From positions 1-64,000 of the forward strand of contig CALVXI010000002.1 in assembly GCA_944368975.1 (NCBI GenBank): DNA of 64,000 nucleotides, in the 5' to 3' direction. The stretch comes from an uncultured Bacilli bacterium. GTDB taxonomy: Bacteria; Bacillota_I; Bacilli_A; RFN20; CAG-826. Made by a program: the position numbers and the translations under genes. Below are positions 27,570 to 36,352 of the stretch, piece after piece (within the stretch, counting starts at the first letter, position 1; each line of letters begins with the position of its first letter). The notes beneath the pieces were generated by a model. It was not told the origin of the DNA. It worked only from the letters and a program-made list of their open reading frames with translations, and did not search any database.

Positions 27570-28937
27570 ATGTTTTATAGAAAAATTACTGAAAAGTTAA
27601 AGGCATGGAAGAAAAGTAAAAATAAAGTGCCAATTATTATAAAAGGTTTAAGACAAGTTGGTAAAACTACGACTGTTTTAGCTTTTGCAAAAGAAAATTA
27701 TGAGAATATTGTTTATATTGACTTCCGTCAAGATAATATATTTAAATCAGCATTTGATGATGATTTAAATATCGATAGAATAATTTATCGATTAAAAACT
27801 TTAAATCCTAGTTTTAATTTTGTTCCAAATAAAACTGTAATTATTTTTGATGAATTACAAGAATGTGCTAGAGCACGAGCTTCTTTAAAATATTTTGCTT
27901 TAGATAATAGATTTGATATTATTGGAACTGGTTCATTATTAGGATTAAAAAACTATAATTTAGATTTTGAAAAATCAGTTTCAGTTGGTTATGAATACTT
28001 TATTGATATGTATCCTCTTGATTTTGAGGAATTTATTTTAGCTCTAGGATATGATAACTTAAATAGTATTTTAAAAGAAAATTTAATTAAAAAAACTGAG
28101 ATTAGCAAAGTTTTTCATGATTTAGCTTTAAATTTGTTTCGCCAGTATTTAATTGTCGGTGGAATGCCTAATATTGTTAAAAGTTACATAGAGAATAAAG
28201 ATTTATTTATGCTTAGAGAAAATCAAAAAAATATTTTAACGTCTTTTGAAATGGACTTTGGACGTTATATTAATGAAAACAATATCGTAAAAAGAGATAA
28301 TGAACTTTTTAATAAAATCCTTAAAGTTTATCATTCAATCCCTAATCAATTAGCAAAAGAAAATAAAAAATTTCAATTATCAAAAATTAATCATAATGCA
28401 AGAATGAGAGAATATGAAGAAGCTATCGATTGGTTAAATGATTCAGGAATTGTTTATAAAGTTAATAATATTTCTTTAATTGAAACGCCACTAATGTCAT
28501 ATAGAATTGATGAAGCATTTAAACTTTATTTTGCTGATACTGGCTTACTTTTAAGTGAATATGATTATGGTTTTCAAGACCAAATTTTAAATGGTGACTC
28601 CTCAGTGTTTAATGGAGCCTTATATGAAAATATAGTTGCATCTTTATTAAAAATTAATGGTTTTAATCTTTATTATTTTTCTAAACTTAATCGCTTAGAA
28701 ATTGACTTTGTTATAACTTATAATGCTTTACCTTGTGTAGTTGAAGTTAAAGCAACTAATTCAAAATCTAAATCTTTATCAACATTAATGAATAATAAAA
28801 TAATGTATGGATCAAATAACATTAAAGCAATTAAGTTTTATGATAAAAATATAAATATAGATGAAACTAAAGGAATAATTTATTTACCTTATTATTTAGC
28901 AACTTACATTAAAGTTACTGATAAAGCTTTATTTTAA
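27570..28937 (+). CDS. AAA ATPase with DUF4143 domain
   Basis: This 455-residue protein has Walker A (GLRQVGKTT, about 25-33), Walker B (VIIFDELQEC, about 89-98), a sensor segment (IIGTGSLLG), and a C-terminal DUF4143 domain with a nuclease-like fold pattern (EIDFVI, then VVEVKAT near 390). Such ATPases are abundant in gut bacteria and archaea and their function is unsettled. The -10-like TAATAT ends 6 nt before ATG, indicating a leaderless mRNA, and two 30-bp dyad repeats lie upstream. This is the only intact copy in the window. Confidence 0.88.
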   Translation: MFYRKITEKLKAWKKSKNKVPIIIKGLRQVGKTTTVLAFAKENYENIVYIDFRQDNIFKSAFDDDLNIDRIIYRLKTLNPSFNFVPNKTVIIFDELQECARARASLKYFALDNRFDIIGTGSLLGLKNYNLDFEKSVSVGYEYFIDMYPLDFEEFILALGYDNLNSILKENLIKKTEISKVFHDLALNLFRQYLIVGGMPNIVKSYIENKDLFMLRENQKNILTSFEMDFGRYINENNIVKRDNELFNKILKVYHSIPNQLAKENKKFQLSKINHNARMREYEEAIDWLNDSGIVYKVNNISLIETPLMSYRIDEAFKLYFADTGLLLSEYDYGFQDQILNGDSSVFNGALYENIVASLLKINGFNLYYFSKLNRLEIDFVITYNALPCVVEVKATNSKSKSLSTLMNNKIMYGSNNIKAIKFYDKNINIDETKGIIYLPYYLATYIKVTDKALF

Positions 28938-29022
28938 ATTAATTTAATTTAATTTAAAAAATATGTAATTGAGAATTTAGTAATATATCGAATTATATTA
29001 AATCTTTTATAAATATAACTTT

Positions 29023-29465
29023 TTAGTATTGAATTTTAAAATAATCAAGGTTAAGTTTAAATCTATCTTGTGCCATAAGGCATGTATCACGTAAATAACC
29101 AGGTTCATTTATCCATTTTTTTAAACCACGATAATAGAATAACTTAAGTTTTTCATCGATAATAAACGGTACGATATCGTATTTTAAGCATGCTTTAAAA
29201 AGTAAAAGTCTACCAACACGTCCATTTCCATCTTGAAAAGATGGATACATTCAAATTTATAATGAAAGTCTAATAAGTAGTCAAATGTCTTTTCTTTCTT
29301 CATGTTATATTCAAAAAGTAATTCCTTCATTTTTTTAGAAACTTCTTTAGGTTTAGTTGTAAATATATCACCGGCGGTATTTGTTAATCGTTTATAATCA
29401 CCAACGGCAAAATAGTCTTGACGTGCATCTGTTGTTCCATTTTTTAGCTATTTCAACAGCAGATA
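29023..29465 (-). pseudogene. Frameshifted Fic protein gene
   Basis: Read on the minus strand, 29465-29252 encodes TTDARQDYFAVGDYKRL and FDYLLDFHYKFECIH, and 29250-29023 continues as FQDGNGRVGRLLLFKACL. Together they rebuild a Fic protein with motif HPFQDGNGRVGR. The loss of one base inside the His-Pro-Phe codons (about 29238-29243) shifts the frame at the catalytic site. A second shift is likely near 29445. The ORF from 29250 is thus only a C-terminal fragment. Confidence 0.75.
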
Positions 29466-29505
29466 AATATTTTATATATTATGACTTAATTATTTGTATA
29501 TAAAA

Positions 29506-29560
29506 TTATCGGCAAAAAAAGTAAATTATTATTTATGTGTTTTTGGATTTTTACCGATAA
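29506..29560. other. Inverted repeat of unknown role
   Basis: TTATCGG (29506-29512) is matched by CCGATAA (29554-29560), with A-rich and T-rich flanks that extend the symmetry. It precedes the small ORF at 29622 and could be an operator or a remnant. Confidence 0.35.
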
Positions 29561-29621
29561 ATGCAAAAAGCGCTTTATTTTATAATCATGAAATAGTTAT
29601 GAGAAAGAAGTTATAAAAGCG

Positions 29622-29789
29622 ATGACAAATAAAAGTAATAATGATTTTGAAAGAAGATTAGAACTTTGCATCATGAAAAATTATTCTAAAAATAATAATA
29701 GATTTCTTGCTTTACATCTTGATACTTTTAATGTCTTAGTTGTTAATAGTGTCTTAGAAAAAGCTATTGATAAATTTGAATTAGTGTAA
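29622..29789 (+). CDS. Small hypothetical protein
   Basis: An uninterrupted 55-codon frame (starts MTNKSNNDFERRLEL, ends DKFELV) with a weak purine-rich site (GAAAGAAG) 12 nt or more upstream. It has no recognisable motif and lies among pseudogenes, so it may itself be a remnant. Confidence 0.25.
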   Translation: MTNKSNNDFERRLELCIMKNYSKNNNRFLALHLDTFNVLVVNSVLEKAIDKFELV

Positions 29790-29847
29790 TTAATTTGTTG
29801 ATTTTTATTAAAGTTTTGCAAACTTTTTTTATTATTTTATTATATTG

Positions 29848-29913
29848 TGCAAAATTTGACCTAATAAAGTATTAAAATATGACCGAATGAATTTGCAAAA
29901 TTTGACCGAATAA
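29848..29913 (+). repeat. Three direct repeats with 23-bp period
   Basis: TTGACC-type words recur at 29856, 29879 (ATGACC) and 29902, each within AAAATTTGACCGAATAA-like sequence. The period is exactly 23 bp. They sit immediately before the start of the ATPase pseudogene at 29928 and overlap its promoter region, so they look like an operator array. Confidence 0.8.
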
Positions 29914-29927
29914 TATGATATTGTGTT

Positions 29928-30487
29928 ATGGATAAAATTGTTAAACTTAATTTATATAAAAGAAGAATCGTCGATGAAAAAATTGAAAAGTATTTAAAAA
30001 CTGTTGGAGCAATCTGTATAGAAGGGCCTAAATGGTTTAGCAAAGCTTGGACTTCGTCTTATCATTCTAATAGTGAATTTTTAGTTGCAGATCCTTCTTT
30101 AGCTTGTGCGTTACTGAAAGTTAATGAAAATAAATTAATTCATGATTTAAGTTTATTTGGATTTTTATTTGAAGCATTTGTTGAAAGAGATTTAAGAATT
30201 TATGCTGATTCATTTAATGCCTCTTTATATCATTATCAAGATTATCATAATAATGAGATAGATGCAGTTATAGAACTTGAAGATGGTAATTGGTGTGCTT
30301 TTGAAATTAAGCTTGGTTCAAATCAAATTGATAGTGCAGCAAAAACCTTATATTGATTAAAAACGAAATAGAAAAAAATGGTGGTCTACCACCAAAAATA
30401 ATGTGTGTAATTGTTGGATTAGGAGGTGTTTTTTATAAAAGAAATGATGGTGTTTATGTCGTTCCAATTAATGCTTTAAAAAATTAG
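29928..30487 (+). pseudogene. Deleted and frameshifted DUF4143 AAA ATPase
   Basis: The start (RIVDEKIEKYLKTVGAICIEG) and end (LFGFLFEAFVERDLRIYAD, NNEIDAVIELEDGNWCAFEIKLG) match a common DUF4143 ATPase subfamily. The Walker A, normally GPKWCGKTW, reads GPKWFSKAW, which would abolish nucleotide binding. Some 200 residues between SSYHSNSEFL and ADPSLACALL are missing. Loss of one A in a poly-A run near 30345-30350 produces an early TGA; in the next frame the true end continues (GVYVVPINALKN) to TAG at 30485-30487. It cannot encode an active ATPase. Confidence 0.85.
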
Positions 30488-30557
30488 ATTATTTTAGGAA
30501 AGTGATATGATATAAAATAAGTAAAATCTGTGAAATCGAACGATGAGGATTCTTTAG

Positions 30558-30585
30558 TTGATAGTTAATTTCTTTGTGTTAAAAT
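30558..30585 (+). promoter_or_regulatory. Promoter of the radical-SAM cassette
   Basis: -35 TTGATA (30558-30563), 16-nt spacer, -10 TAAAAT (30580-30585). The predicted start lies about 10 nt before the ATG at 30602, and the short leader includes AGGT. Confidence 0.5.
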
Positions 30586-30601
30586 ATAAATAGGTAAAGA
30601 A

Positions 30602-31978
30602 ATGATAAAAAAGTTTGAAATATTAGGAACTAGTTTTTTTGTAAATTTATTTAATGGCTTTTCTAGTGTAGATGAAAAATATATTTTAGATAGCATGCAA
30701 ATTAAAGCAGCACAATCACCAATTTTTAAATTTCCGATGTATAAAAAAATAACATTTTGTTTAGAACATACTAATTCTTGCAATTTAAAATGCAATTATT
30801 GTTTTAATAAAAATAAAAATAATAAGAAAATTATTTTTGATGAGAAATACGAAGATTTTTTAGATAAATTATTTCTTTTTTATAAACAATGTGATAGATA
30901 TTACATTGATTTAAGTTCAGATGCTGAGCCTCTAACCAATATAGATTTTATAAAATCTCTTGCTATTTATGTAAATAAGAAGCAAGAAGAAATTCGAAAA
31001 GAGATTTTAATTACTTTTGTTACAAACGGAACATTACTTACAAAAGATGTGGTACAATTTTTGCAGAACAGTGGAATTATTTTTGGAATAAGCCTTGATG
31101 GCGATAAAGAGATACATGACTTAAATAGGCGAGATTGTTTTGGACAAATCACTTATGACAAAATCATTTCTAATGTTTTAAATATAGAACATAGAGAATT
31201 TTTAGGTTGTGCTGTTACTTTGTCTTCAAAAGTTTTTTCATTAGTAGATTCACTAAAGAATTTAAATAAAATATTTCCTACTGTATCTTTTAAATTTGTT
31301 AGATTAAAAAACGAATTCAATTATTCGATAGTAGACAAATGGTCTAATGAATATAACAAATTGACATTATTTCTGCTTGATGAAATAAATAAATATAATT
31401 TTAAATATCTATTTTGTTTATTAAATGGCGATGATTATTTTGGAAAATTTATCTGTCTTAGTTTTTTAGGTGCTACACCTTATAATAGATGTGATGCAGC
31501 AAACGGCAGAATTTTTATAGATATTGACTTAAATTTTTATCCATGTGTTCCATTAAAACAATATCCTTCAAAGTATAATATGAAAGTTGATAAAGATATT
31601 CATCTTAATGTTAGCGAATTAGAAAAAGTATACGAACTAACTAGGTATAATAGTGAATGTTCAAAATGTGACTTTCACTTTTTATGTGGTGGCGAGTGTT
31701 TAGTCGAAAAAGAATTAAATGGAGGAAATAACATTTATATTTGTGAAATTAAAAAACATCTAATCTTGCTTTCTAAATTTCTATATTTATCTTTAGTGGA
31801 CGATGAAGAAAAATTTAATATTATTTATAACTTCATTGTTGATAAATATAGAAAGAAAGCTGTTAGTGAAAGATTTAAAGAAATTGTTAGAAAAAACAAT
31901 AATTTGTCTTTCAAGGAATGCAAGTCACTTTACTATCAAGAAATTAATAGTGACAATAATCAACAATTAAGGTATTAA
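30602..31978 (+). CDS. Radical SAM protein with SPASM-type C-terminal domain
   Basis: This 458-residue enzyme has the CxxxCxxC motif (Cys60, Cys64, Cys67: CNLKCNYC) that binds the SAM-cleaving [4Fe-4S] cluster, and a Cys-rich C-terminal region (RCDAANGRIFIDID, YPCVPL, CSKCDFHFLCGGEC, YICEIKK) as in SPASM enzymes that modify peptides or proteins (anaerobic sulfatase-maturing enzymes and RiPP maturases). The next gene starts 2 nt later, so the secreted protease is its most likely partner or substrate. No short precursor-peptide gene is seen in 30488-30601 or after 34265. It is intact although surrounded by pseudogenes. Confidence 0.85.
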   Translation: MIKKFEILGTSFFVNLFNGFSSVDEKYILDSMQIKAAQSPIFKFPMYKKITFCLEHTNSCNLKCNYCFNKNKNNKKIIFDEKYEDFLDKLFLFYKQCDRYYIDLSSDAEPLTNIDFIKSLAIYVNKKQEEIRKEILITFVTNGTLLTKDVVQFLQNSGIIFGISLDGDKEIHDLNRRDCFGQITYDKIISNVLNIEHREFLGCAVTLSSKVFSLVDSLKNLNKIFPTVSFKFVRLKNEFNYSIVDKWSNEYNKLTLFLLDEINKYNFKYLFCLLNGDDYFGKFICLSFLGATPYNRCDAANGRIFIDIDLNFYPCVPLKQYPSKYNMKVDKDIHLNVSELEKVYELTRYNSECSKCDFHFLCGGECLVEKELNGGNNIYICEIKKHLILLSKFLYLSLVDDEEKFNIIYNFIVDKYRKKAVSERFKEIVRKNNNLSFKECKSLYYQEINSDNNQQLRY

Positions 31979-31979
31979 T

Positions 31980-33257
31980 ATGAAGAAAAGAAGAGTATTT
32001 TGCGTATTGTCTATGTTGGCTTTATTCTCCTTAAATTATAGTTCTCTTTTAAACTATGATTTAGAAACAGATAGCAATATTGAAAAAAGATTGCAGTTAA
32101 TTAGCAAGAATAAAAATATTGAAAAATTAATTAAAGAAGAAATTTTTAATTTAACGAATAGTCAATATTATTCCATCGAGTATTTAACTTACGCAAGAGA
32201 TTTTAACGGAAATATATTTGCTGTAGCTAAATTTTTTCCTAAAGGTTTTGTTATTTTAAACTTATCGATAGGCGAGTTTATGGAAATTTCTACTAATTCT
32301 GATTTTCCGTATGAAATAGATCAAGTAAAATCAAAATATTATGTCCCACTATATGGCTTTTATAATGAAGATGGTTCGTCGAGTTTAACTAATACTTCAA
32401 ATGCTATTTCTAGTTCAGATAACAAAGATAGTACATCATTAGCTAATCTAAAGAAAATAAGCAATCAACTATCAATTAATTATCCAAAATTTAGAAATAA
32501 GACAAATCTTGAAAAGATTCAAGGCAAAATACAAATAAATGATTATTACTATGATGATATGCCACAAGAAACCCCTTCTATGACAGTTTTTAGCGGAGTA
32601 GATGCACCTAAAGCTGAAATTGAGATCCCATATTCATGGTTTTTTAGGTTAAATAAAACCCAGTTCCCTGAGAATATTGATGGAAATTGTGGATATGTTG
32701 TTATGTCAATGTTACTTTGGTATGCTGATATGTTTGAAAGTGCTGGATATTTAAGTGCTTATGATTATGAAAATTTCATTACTGTTGGAAATGGAGAATA
32801 TGGAAAATGCGTACCAACATTAAGTGAAGATTTTATCGATCATTATCGGCCTAATTCGGGGAGTTTAGTTCCGGTTGATGCTGGTGATTTGATTGATGAG
32901 TTTATGGTAGGCAAAGAAATAGACTATGATTGTAAAACCACAATTTGGGTTTTTACAAAAGGAATAGATGACATATTGGCTGAAGGAATTCCTGTAGGCT
33001 ATTTTGGAAATCTACCTGTAGAGCCTAACAATAATAAAGGTTTTCATGCTATTACTGTTTATGGAAGCTATGGTAATGGAAAGATACTAGCACATTATGG
33101 GTGGGATGGATATAATCAAGTTATTATTTCTAAAGCAAGTATGTTTGAATTAGGTGGCTACGTCTATATTGAAAATTATGAAACCCATCATCACCGAAAA
33201 TATATTTCAAATGGAAAACATTCTTATTGTGGATGCGGCTTATTAATGGAATGCTAA
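31980..33257 (+). CDS. Secreted papain-like cysteine protease (C10/C39-like)
   Basis: This 425-residue protein starts with a signal peptide-like segment (about 5-25). A propeptide-like region (FAVAKFFPKGFVILNL, FMEIS) resembles those of streptopain-like enzymes. The catalytic Cys237 (DGNCGYVVMSMLLWY) and His356 (KGFHAITVYGSYG), with a following GWDG, mark a papain-fold protease; GWNG is usual at the last site. The tail has three His (HHH) and a Cys-rich end (SYCGCG, then MEC), a possible metal site or modification target. It is sandwiched between the radical-SAM enzyme and the membrane protein, with gaps of 1-3 nt. Confidence 0.75.
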   Translation: MKKRRVFCVLSMLALFSLNYSSLLNYDLETDSNIEKRLQLISKNKNIEKLIKEEIFNLTNSQYYSIEYLTYARDFNGNIFAVAKFFPKGFVILNLSIGEFMEISTNSDFPYEIDQVKSKYYVPLYGFYNEDGSSSLTNTSNAISSSDNKDSTSLANLKKISNQLSINYPKFRNKTNLEKIQGKIQINDYYYDDMPQETPSMTVFSGVDAPKAEIEIPYSWFFRLNKTQFPENIDGNCGYVVMSMLLWYADMFESAGYLSAYDYENFITVGNGEYGKCVPTLSEDFIDHYRPNSGSLVPVDAGDLIDEFMVGKEIDYDCKTTIWVFTKGIDDILAEGIPVGYFGNLPVEPNNNKGFHAITVYGSYGNGKILAHYGWDGYNQVIISKASMFELGGYVYIENYETHHHRKYISNGKHSYCGCGLLMEC

Positions 33258-33260
33258 TTT

Positions 33261-34265
33261 ATGACAGAAAGAGCGAATCTAACTAATTTTAAAATTAATA
33301 AATATCAAAAATATCTATTTAAGATATTTGATGATGATTTGAAATTCATTAAATTTATAGCATACTTAGTTTTTTATGATAAAAAGGTATTTATTGATAT
33401 TTTAAATCGAACTTATGAGTCTATTATCATTAGCGGAAAGCTTAAAGTTAATACTAAAAAAACATTTGTAACTTTATTAAAGGAGCATTTAATTAATGAA
33501 AATATTTCTTTAATTAATACCAATTTCAAAGATATTAATGAGTTTAACTTAGATGAAAGAATAATTTTAGCTTATAAACTTTATATAAATAAAACCATTA
33601 ATTATCATGAAGTATCTAAAATTATTAATGTAAGCAAAAAAGACATTTATAATACTTTGAATAAAGTTAATGGAATAGAAAATATAATAAATGTACCTGA
33701 TTTAGAGATAAGAACTAGTGATCTTAATATTAATTTTAATCTTATTAAAAATACTAATTATCTAAAAGTTATTGTTATCTCTGTAATTTTAATAGTAGTT
33801 CTTATTATATTATTTTTTACTTCTGTATTAATATATACGCAAATGCTTATGCGTTTTCCAAGCGATAGTAGAGATCCGAATAAATTTTATGATGGTGATT
33901 ATTATGAAGTTAATATAAGAACTATTGATAGGAATATTAGTGATATTTTTGAAGAAGAAGTAACAATGCTTATTAATAATGATGGATTAGGATTTATTGT
34001 TTCAGAAAAGCATAATACTGCAATATATTTTGAAGGCGTAGATTATAGTCGATTTGAACTTCAAGATTATACTGAAGTTGCAGAAAACGACTTTAAGTAC
34101 GATTGTGATTTTTATGGTAAAGCGTTAATAAATGGGAGTGAATATTTATTCTATAACGATAGTAAAAGTGGTTATAGAAATGATCTTTCATTTATTTTCG
34201 TTGATGAAAATATTAATAAAACTATATTAGTTATGGATTTTGTTTATATTAAAAATATTAATTAA
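33261..34265 (+). CDS. Single-pass membrane protein with helical sigma-like cytoplasmic part
   Basis: I do not recognise the family. The 334-residue protein has an all-helical N-terminal part of about 165 residues, one transmembrane helix at about 168-192 (VIVISVILIVVLIILFFTSV), and an extracytoplasmic beta-rich part. Within the N-terminal part, LDERIILAYKLYINKTINYHEVSKI and INVSKKDIYNTLNKV (about 95-140) resemble sigma-factor region 4 or a helix-turn-helix, and the preceding helices resemble region 2. A membrane-tethered regulator sensing the secreted protease is an inference. It starts 3 nt after the protease gene. Confidence 0.55.
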   Translation: MTERANLTNFKINKYQKYLFKIFDDDLKFIKFIAYLVFYDKKVFIDILNRTYESIIISGKLKVNTKKTFVTLLKEHLINENISLINTNFKDINEFNLDERIILAYKLYINKTINYHEVSKIINVSKKDIYNTLNKVNGIENIINVPDLEIRTSDLNINFNLIKNTNYLKVIVISVILIVVLIILFFTSVLIYTQMLMRFPSDSRDPNKFYDGDYYEVNIRTIDRNISDIFEEEVTMLINNDGLGFIVSEKHNTAIYFEGVDYSRFELQDYTEVAENDFKYDCDFYGKALINGSEYLFYNDSKSGYRNDLSFIFVDENINKTILVMDFVYIKNIN

Positions 34266-34684
34266 TTTAACCAAAAATAATAACTATTGATATAAATAAC
34301 ATTTCAAAATTATTAGCGAAATTTTTAGTTGAGTTCTGCTAGGAATTTCTAATAAAAAATTAACCTATATATCAAAGTAAGTAAATTTTCTATTGATTAA
34401 AAATTGTATTTTTGAAGATGAGACAAAAATAAGATGTTTTAAAGAGTGAAACTTTAAAGAAGTGATGGTTCTTATTTCATTCCAATTAATGCTTTAAAGA
34501 ATTGGATTATTTTACTAGAAAATTATTTTTATAGGATTGCATAAAAAATCATTAGTAAGATAAATACTACAAAATTTAAAAATTTTTGAACATATTTATA
34601 ATTTGAAATAGACAAATAATTTTATAAAAAAAATAAGAATAAATTTTCTTTATTTTATTTAGAGTAATAGATCTAAATAAATAG
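34266..34684. other. Spacer with a DUF4143 remnant
   Basis: No intact gene is present. The only recognisable part is the ATPase-end fragment at 34459-34545; the rest is interrupted AT-rich DNA. Confidence 0.5.
34459..34545 (+). pseudogene. Fragment of the C-terminus of a DUF4143 ATPase
   Basis: One frame reads RSDGSYFIPINALKNW and continues to a TAA. It matches the end of the pseudogene at 29928 (RNDGVYVVPINALKN). An in-frame TAA precedes it directly, and nothing else of the gene is left. Confidence 0.6.
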
Positions 34685-35296
34685 TTATTTTCTAATTTTA
34701 ATTTTATCTTTAATAATAGAACCTAAAATTAAGGCAACTTGAATTGGAATCATTAAGATAAATAAAGGCCAAACATTATATTCAATAAATTGGATATAAC
34801 ATGCAGCTACTAAGGTCCAAAAGAATAAACTCCTAACAACAAAATTATATATTTTAAGTTTCCAAACCTTTTGAAAAAACATCATTACTAAGCATGTAAT
34901 TGGAAGTGCCCAAATAAAAATTTGATAGAAGTTAAATTCAGAGAATATTAATAAATAAATATAAATAATTGAAGCTAAAATCCAAACAAAAGAACAAGCT
35001 AAAAGTTCAATTGCAGCATTATTTATAATGATACCTTTATTTAAGTTTTTAACATATTCTTTATTATCTTTAAAGGCATCTTTAGTAAGTAAAATATCAA
35101 TAGAAATGTTATAAAATTCGCATAATTCACTTAAAGTTATAATATCGGGTAAGGTATCACCTTTTCCCCATTTACTAATAGCTTTATCACTATAACCGAA
35201 CTTTAAAGCTAGTTCACTTTGAGTTAATTTATGTTTTTTCCTTAGATTTGCAAGGTTTTCAGCAATAATTGCTCTTTTTTCTTGTTCATTTTCCAT
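34685..35296 (-). CDS. XRE-family regulator with C-terminal membrane domain
   Basis: This 203-residue protein has a Cro/C1-type helix-turn-helix at about 12-70 (LANLRKKHKLTQSELALKFGYSDKAISKWGKG is the region; core TQSELALKFGYSDKAISKW) followed by a linker and about four transmembrane helices, as in many Firmicutes regulators that sense membrane state. TAGAAT on the minus strand (35303-35308) ends 6 nt before the ATG, so the mRNA is probably leaderless. Two inverted repeats lie in the divergent region shared with 35445, which it may control. Confidence 0.82.
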   Translation of the reverse strand: MENEQEKRAIIAENLANLRKKHKLTQSELALKFGYSDKAISKWGKGDTLPDIITLSELCEFYNISIDILLTKDAFKDNKEYVKNLNKGIIINNAAIELLACSFVWILASIIYIYLLIFSEFNFYQIFIWALPITCLVMMFFQKVWKLKIYNFVVRSLFFWTLVAACYIQFIEYNVWPLFILMIPIQVALILGSIIKDKIKIRK

Positions 35297-35321
35297 GTGT
35301 ATATTCTAAATTATTTTAAAT

Positions 35322-35367
35322 AGAATTGCAATTCTCTTAAAAATAGAGTTCTAGAAAACACTCTATT
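35322..35367. promoter_or_regulatory. Inverted repeats between divergent genes
   Basis: A perfect 14-bp palindrome AGAATTGCAATTCT (35322-35335) and an 8-bp inverted repeat AATAGAGT/ACTCTATT (35342-35349 and 35360-35367). They lie just upstream of the XRE gene's -10 box, as expected for an autoregulatory operator. Confidence 0.6.
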
Positions 35368-35444
35368 ATTAATTCTATTATCTTATCGTGTAAAAGAATG
35401 ATTATTAATTTATCATTTTTGCGTTTAATAGGGTAATTTTAGTT

Positions 35445-36341
35445 ATGGAAGAAAATTTAAAAAAGAAGAAAAGAAATAACATTATTATCACAAGCTTAGG
35501 TGTAATAGCTTCTATTGCAATTGGTGGAATAGGTGGATATTTTATTGCAATTGAATTATCACCAAAAGGTTTTGATTATTCAAAATTGAATCAAAATGAA
35601 TATGAAGATGATGTTGTTTCTATTTATAATAATTATCTTTCTAATCCTTTAGATCCATTAAGCTATTCACCAAATGATTTAGTTAATATTGCTCTTTATA
35701 AGTATTCGTTAGAAACTTATACCGAAAGTGATGTTAATGCTAGTGCAGTATCTTTAGGTGTAACCCAAAAGACTTTTGGAAAATCCATTAAAAATAATAA
35801 CCAATTTTTTAATGAAAGTATTTCTCAATCAAGTTTTGTTAAAGTTGCAAAAAGATTTTATGAAGATGAAGACACTGTATCAATTTATAATGGTGAAATA
35901 AATAATGATAATGAAGGTGTTAGTGGTAATTATAAAGAGAAAAATGATTATACAATTGATGAATATATTGATACATGGGGTAAAGATCTTTCTAGACCAG
36001 TGATTTATAACATTTCTAGTAAAACTACTTTAGATACTTCATTTATTAATAAAACTGATAATGGATATTTAGTTAGTCTTGATTTAGATCCTATAACAAG
36101 TGTAATTCGTTATGTTAAACAAATGGTACAAATGTCTAGTTTAGATACTGCACCTCAATTTGAAAATGTTCATATCGAATTTAATCTTGATAATGAATTA
36201 AATCTAGTCGAAATGAATGTTCAAGAATCATATTACGTTTGGGTTGTTGGCAAGAATTTTACTGAAGCAACATTAAACGAAAAATTTTATATATTAGAAG
36301 AAACTAATATTCCTGAATTTAATGAAAAAATATATTATTAG
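35445..36341 (+). CDS. Membrane-anchored exported protein, unknown function
   Basis: I do not recognise this 298-residue protein. A short Lys-rich cytoplasmic start (KKKKR) is followed by one hydrophobic anchor (about 13-36, with GGIGGYF) and a large outside domain rich in Asn, Tyr and Asp. It is transcribed away from the XRE regulator and is followed after 11 nt by the 951-residue surface protein, so the two are probably one unit. A weak promoter lies close to the ATG; no ribosome site is seen. Confidence 0.6.
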   Translation: MEENLKKKKRNNIIITSLGVIASIAIGGIGGYFIAIELSPKGFDYSKLNQNEYEDDVVSIYNNYLSNPLDPLSYSPNDLVNIALYKYSLETYTESDVNASAVSLGVTQKTFGKSIKNNNQFFNESISQSSFVKVAKRFYEDEDTVSIYNGEINNDNEGVSGNYKEKNDYTIDEYIDTWGKDLSRPVIYNISSKTTLDTSFINKTDNGYLVSLDLDPITSVIRYVKQMVQMSSLDTAPQFENVHIEFNLDNELNLVEMNVQESYYVWVVGKNFTEATLNEKFYILEETNIPEFNEKIYY

Positions 36342-36352
36342 GAGAATTTAAA

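Noticed and set aside
29848..29913. Possible CRISPR array or replication origin iterons
   Set aside because: The units are adjacent with no spacer room and sit on a promoter; no replication initiator gene is nearby.
30488..30601. Search for a RiPP precursor peptide before the radical-SAM gene
   Set aside because: No frame with a start codon and Cys-, Ser- or Thr-rich core was found in this gap.
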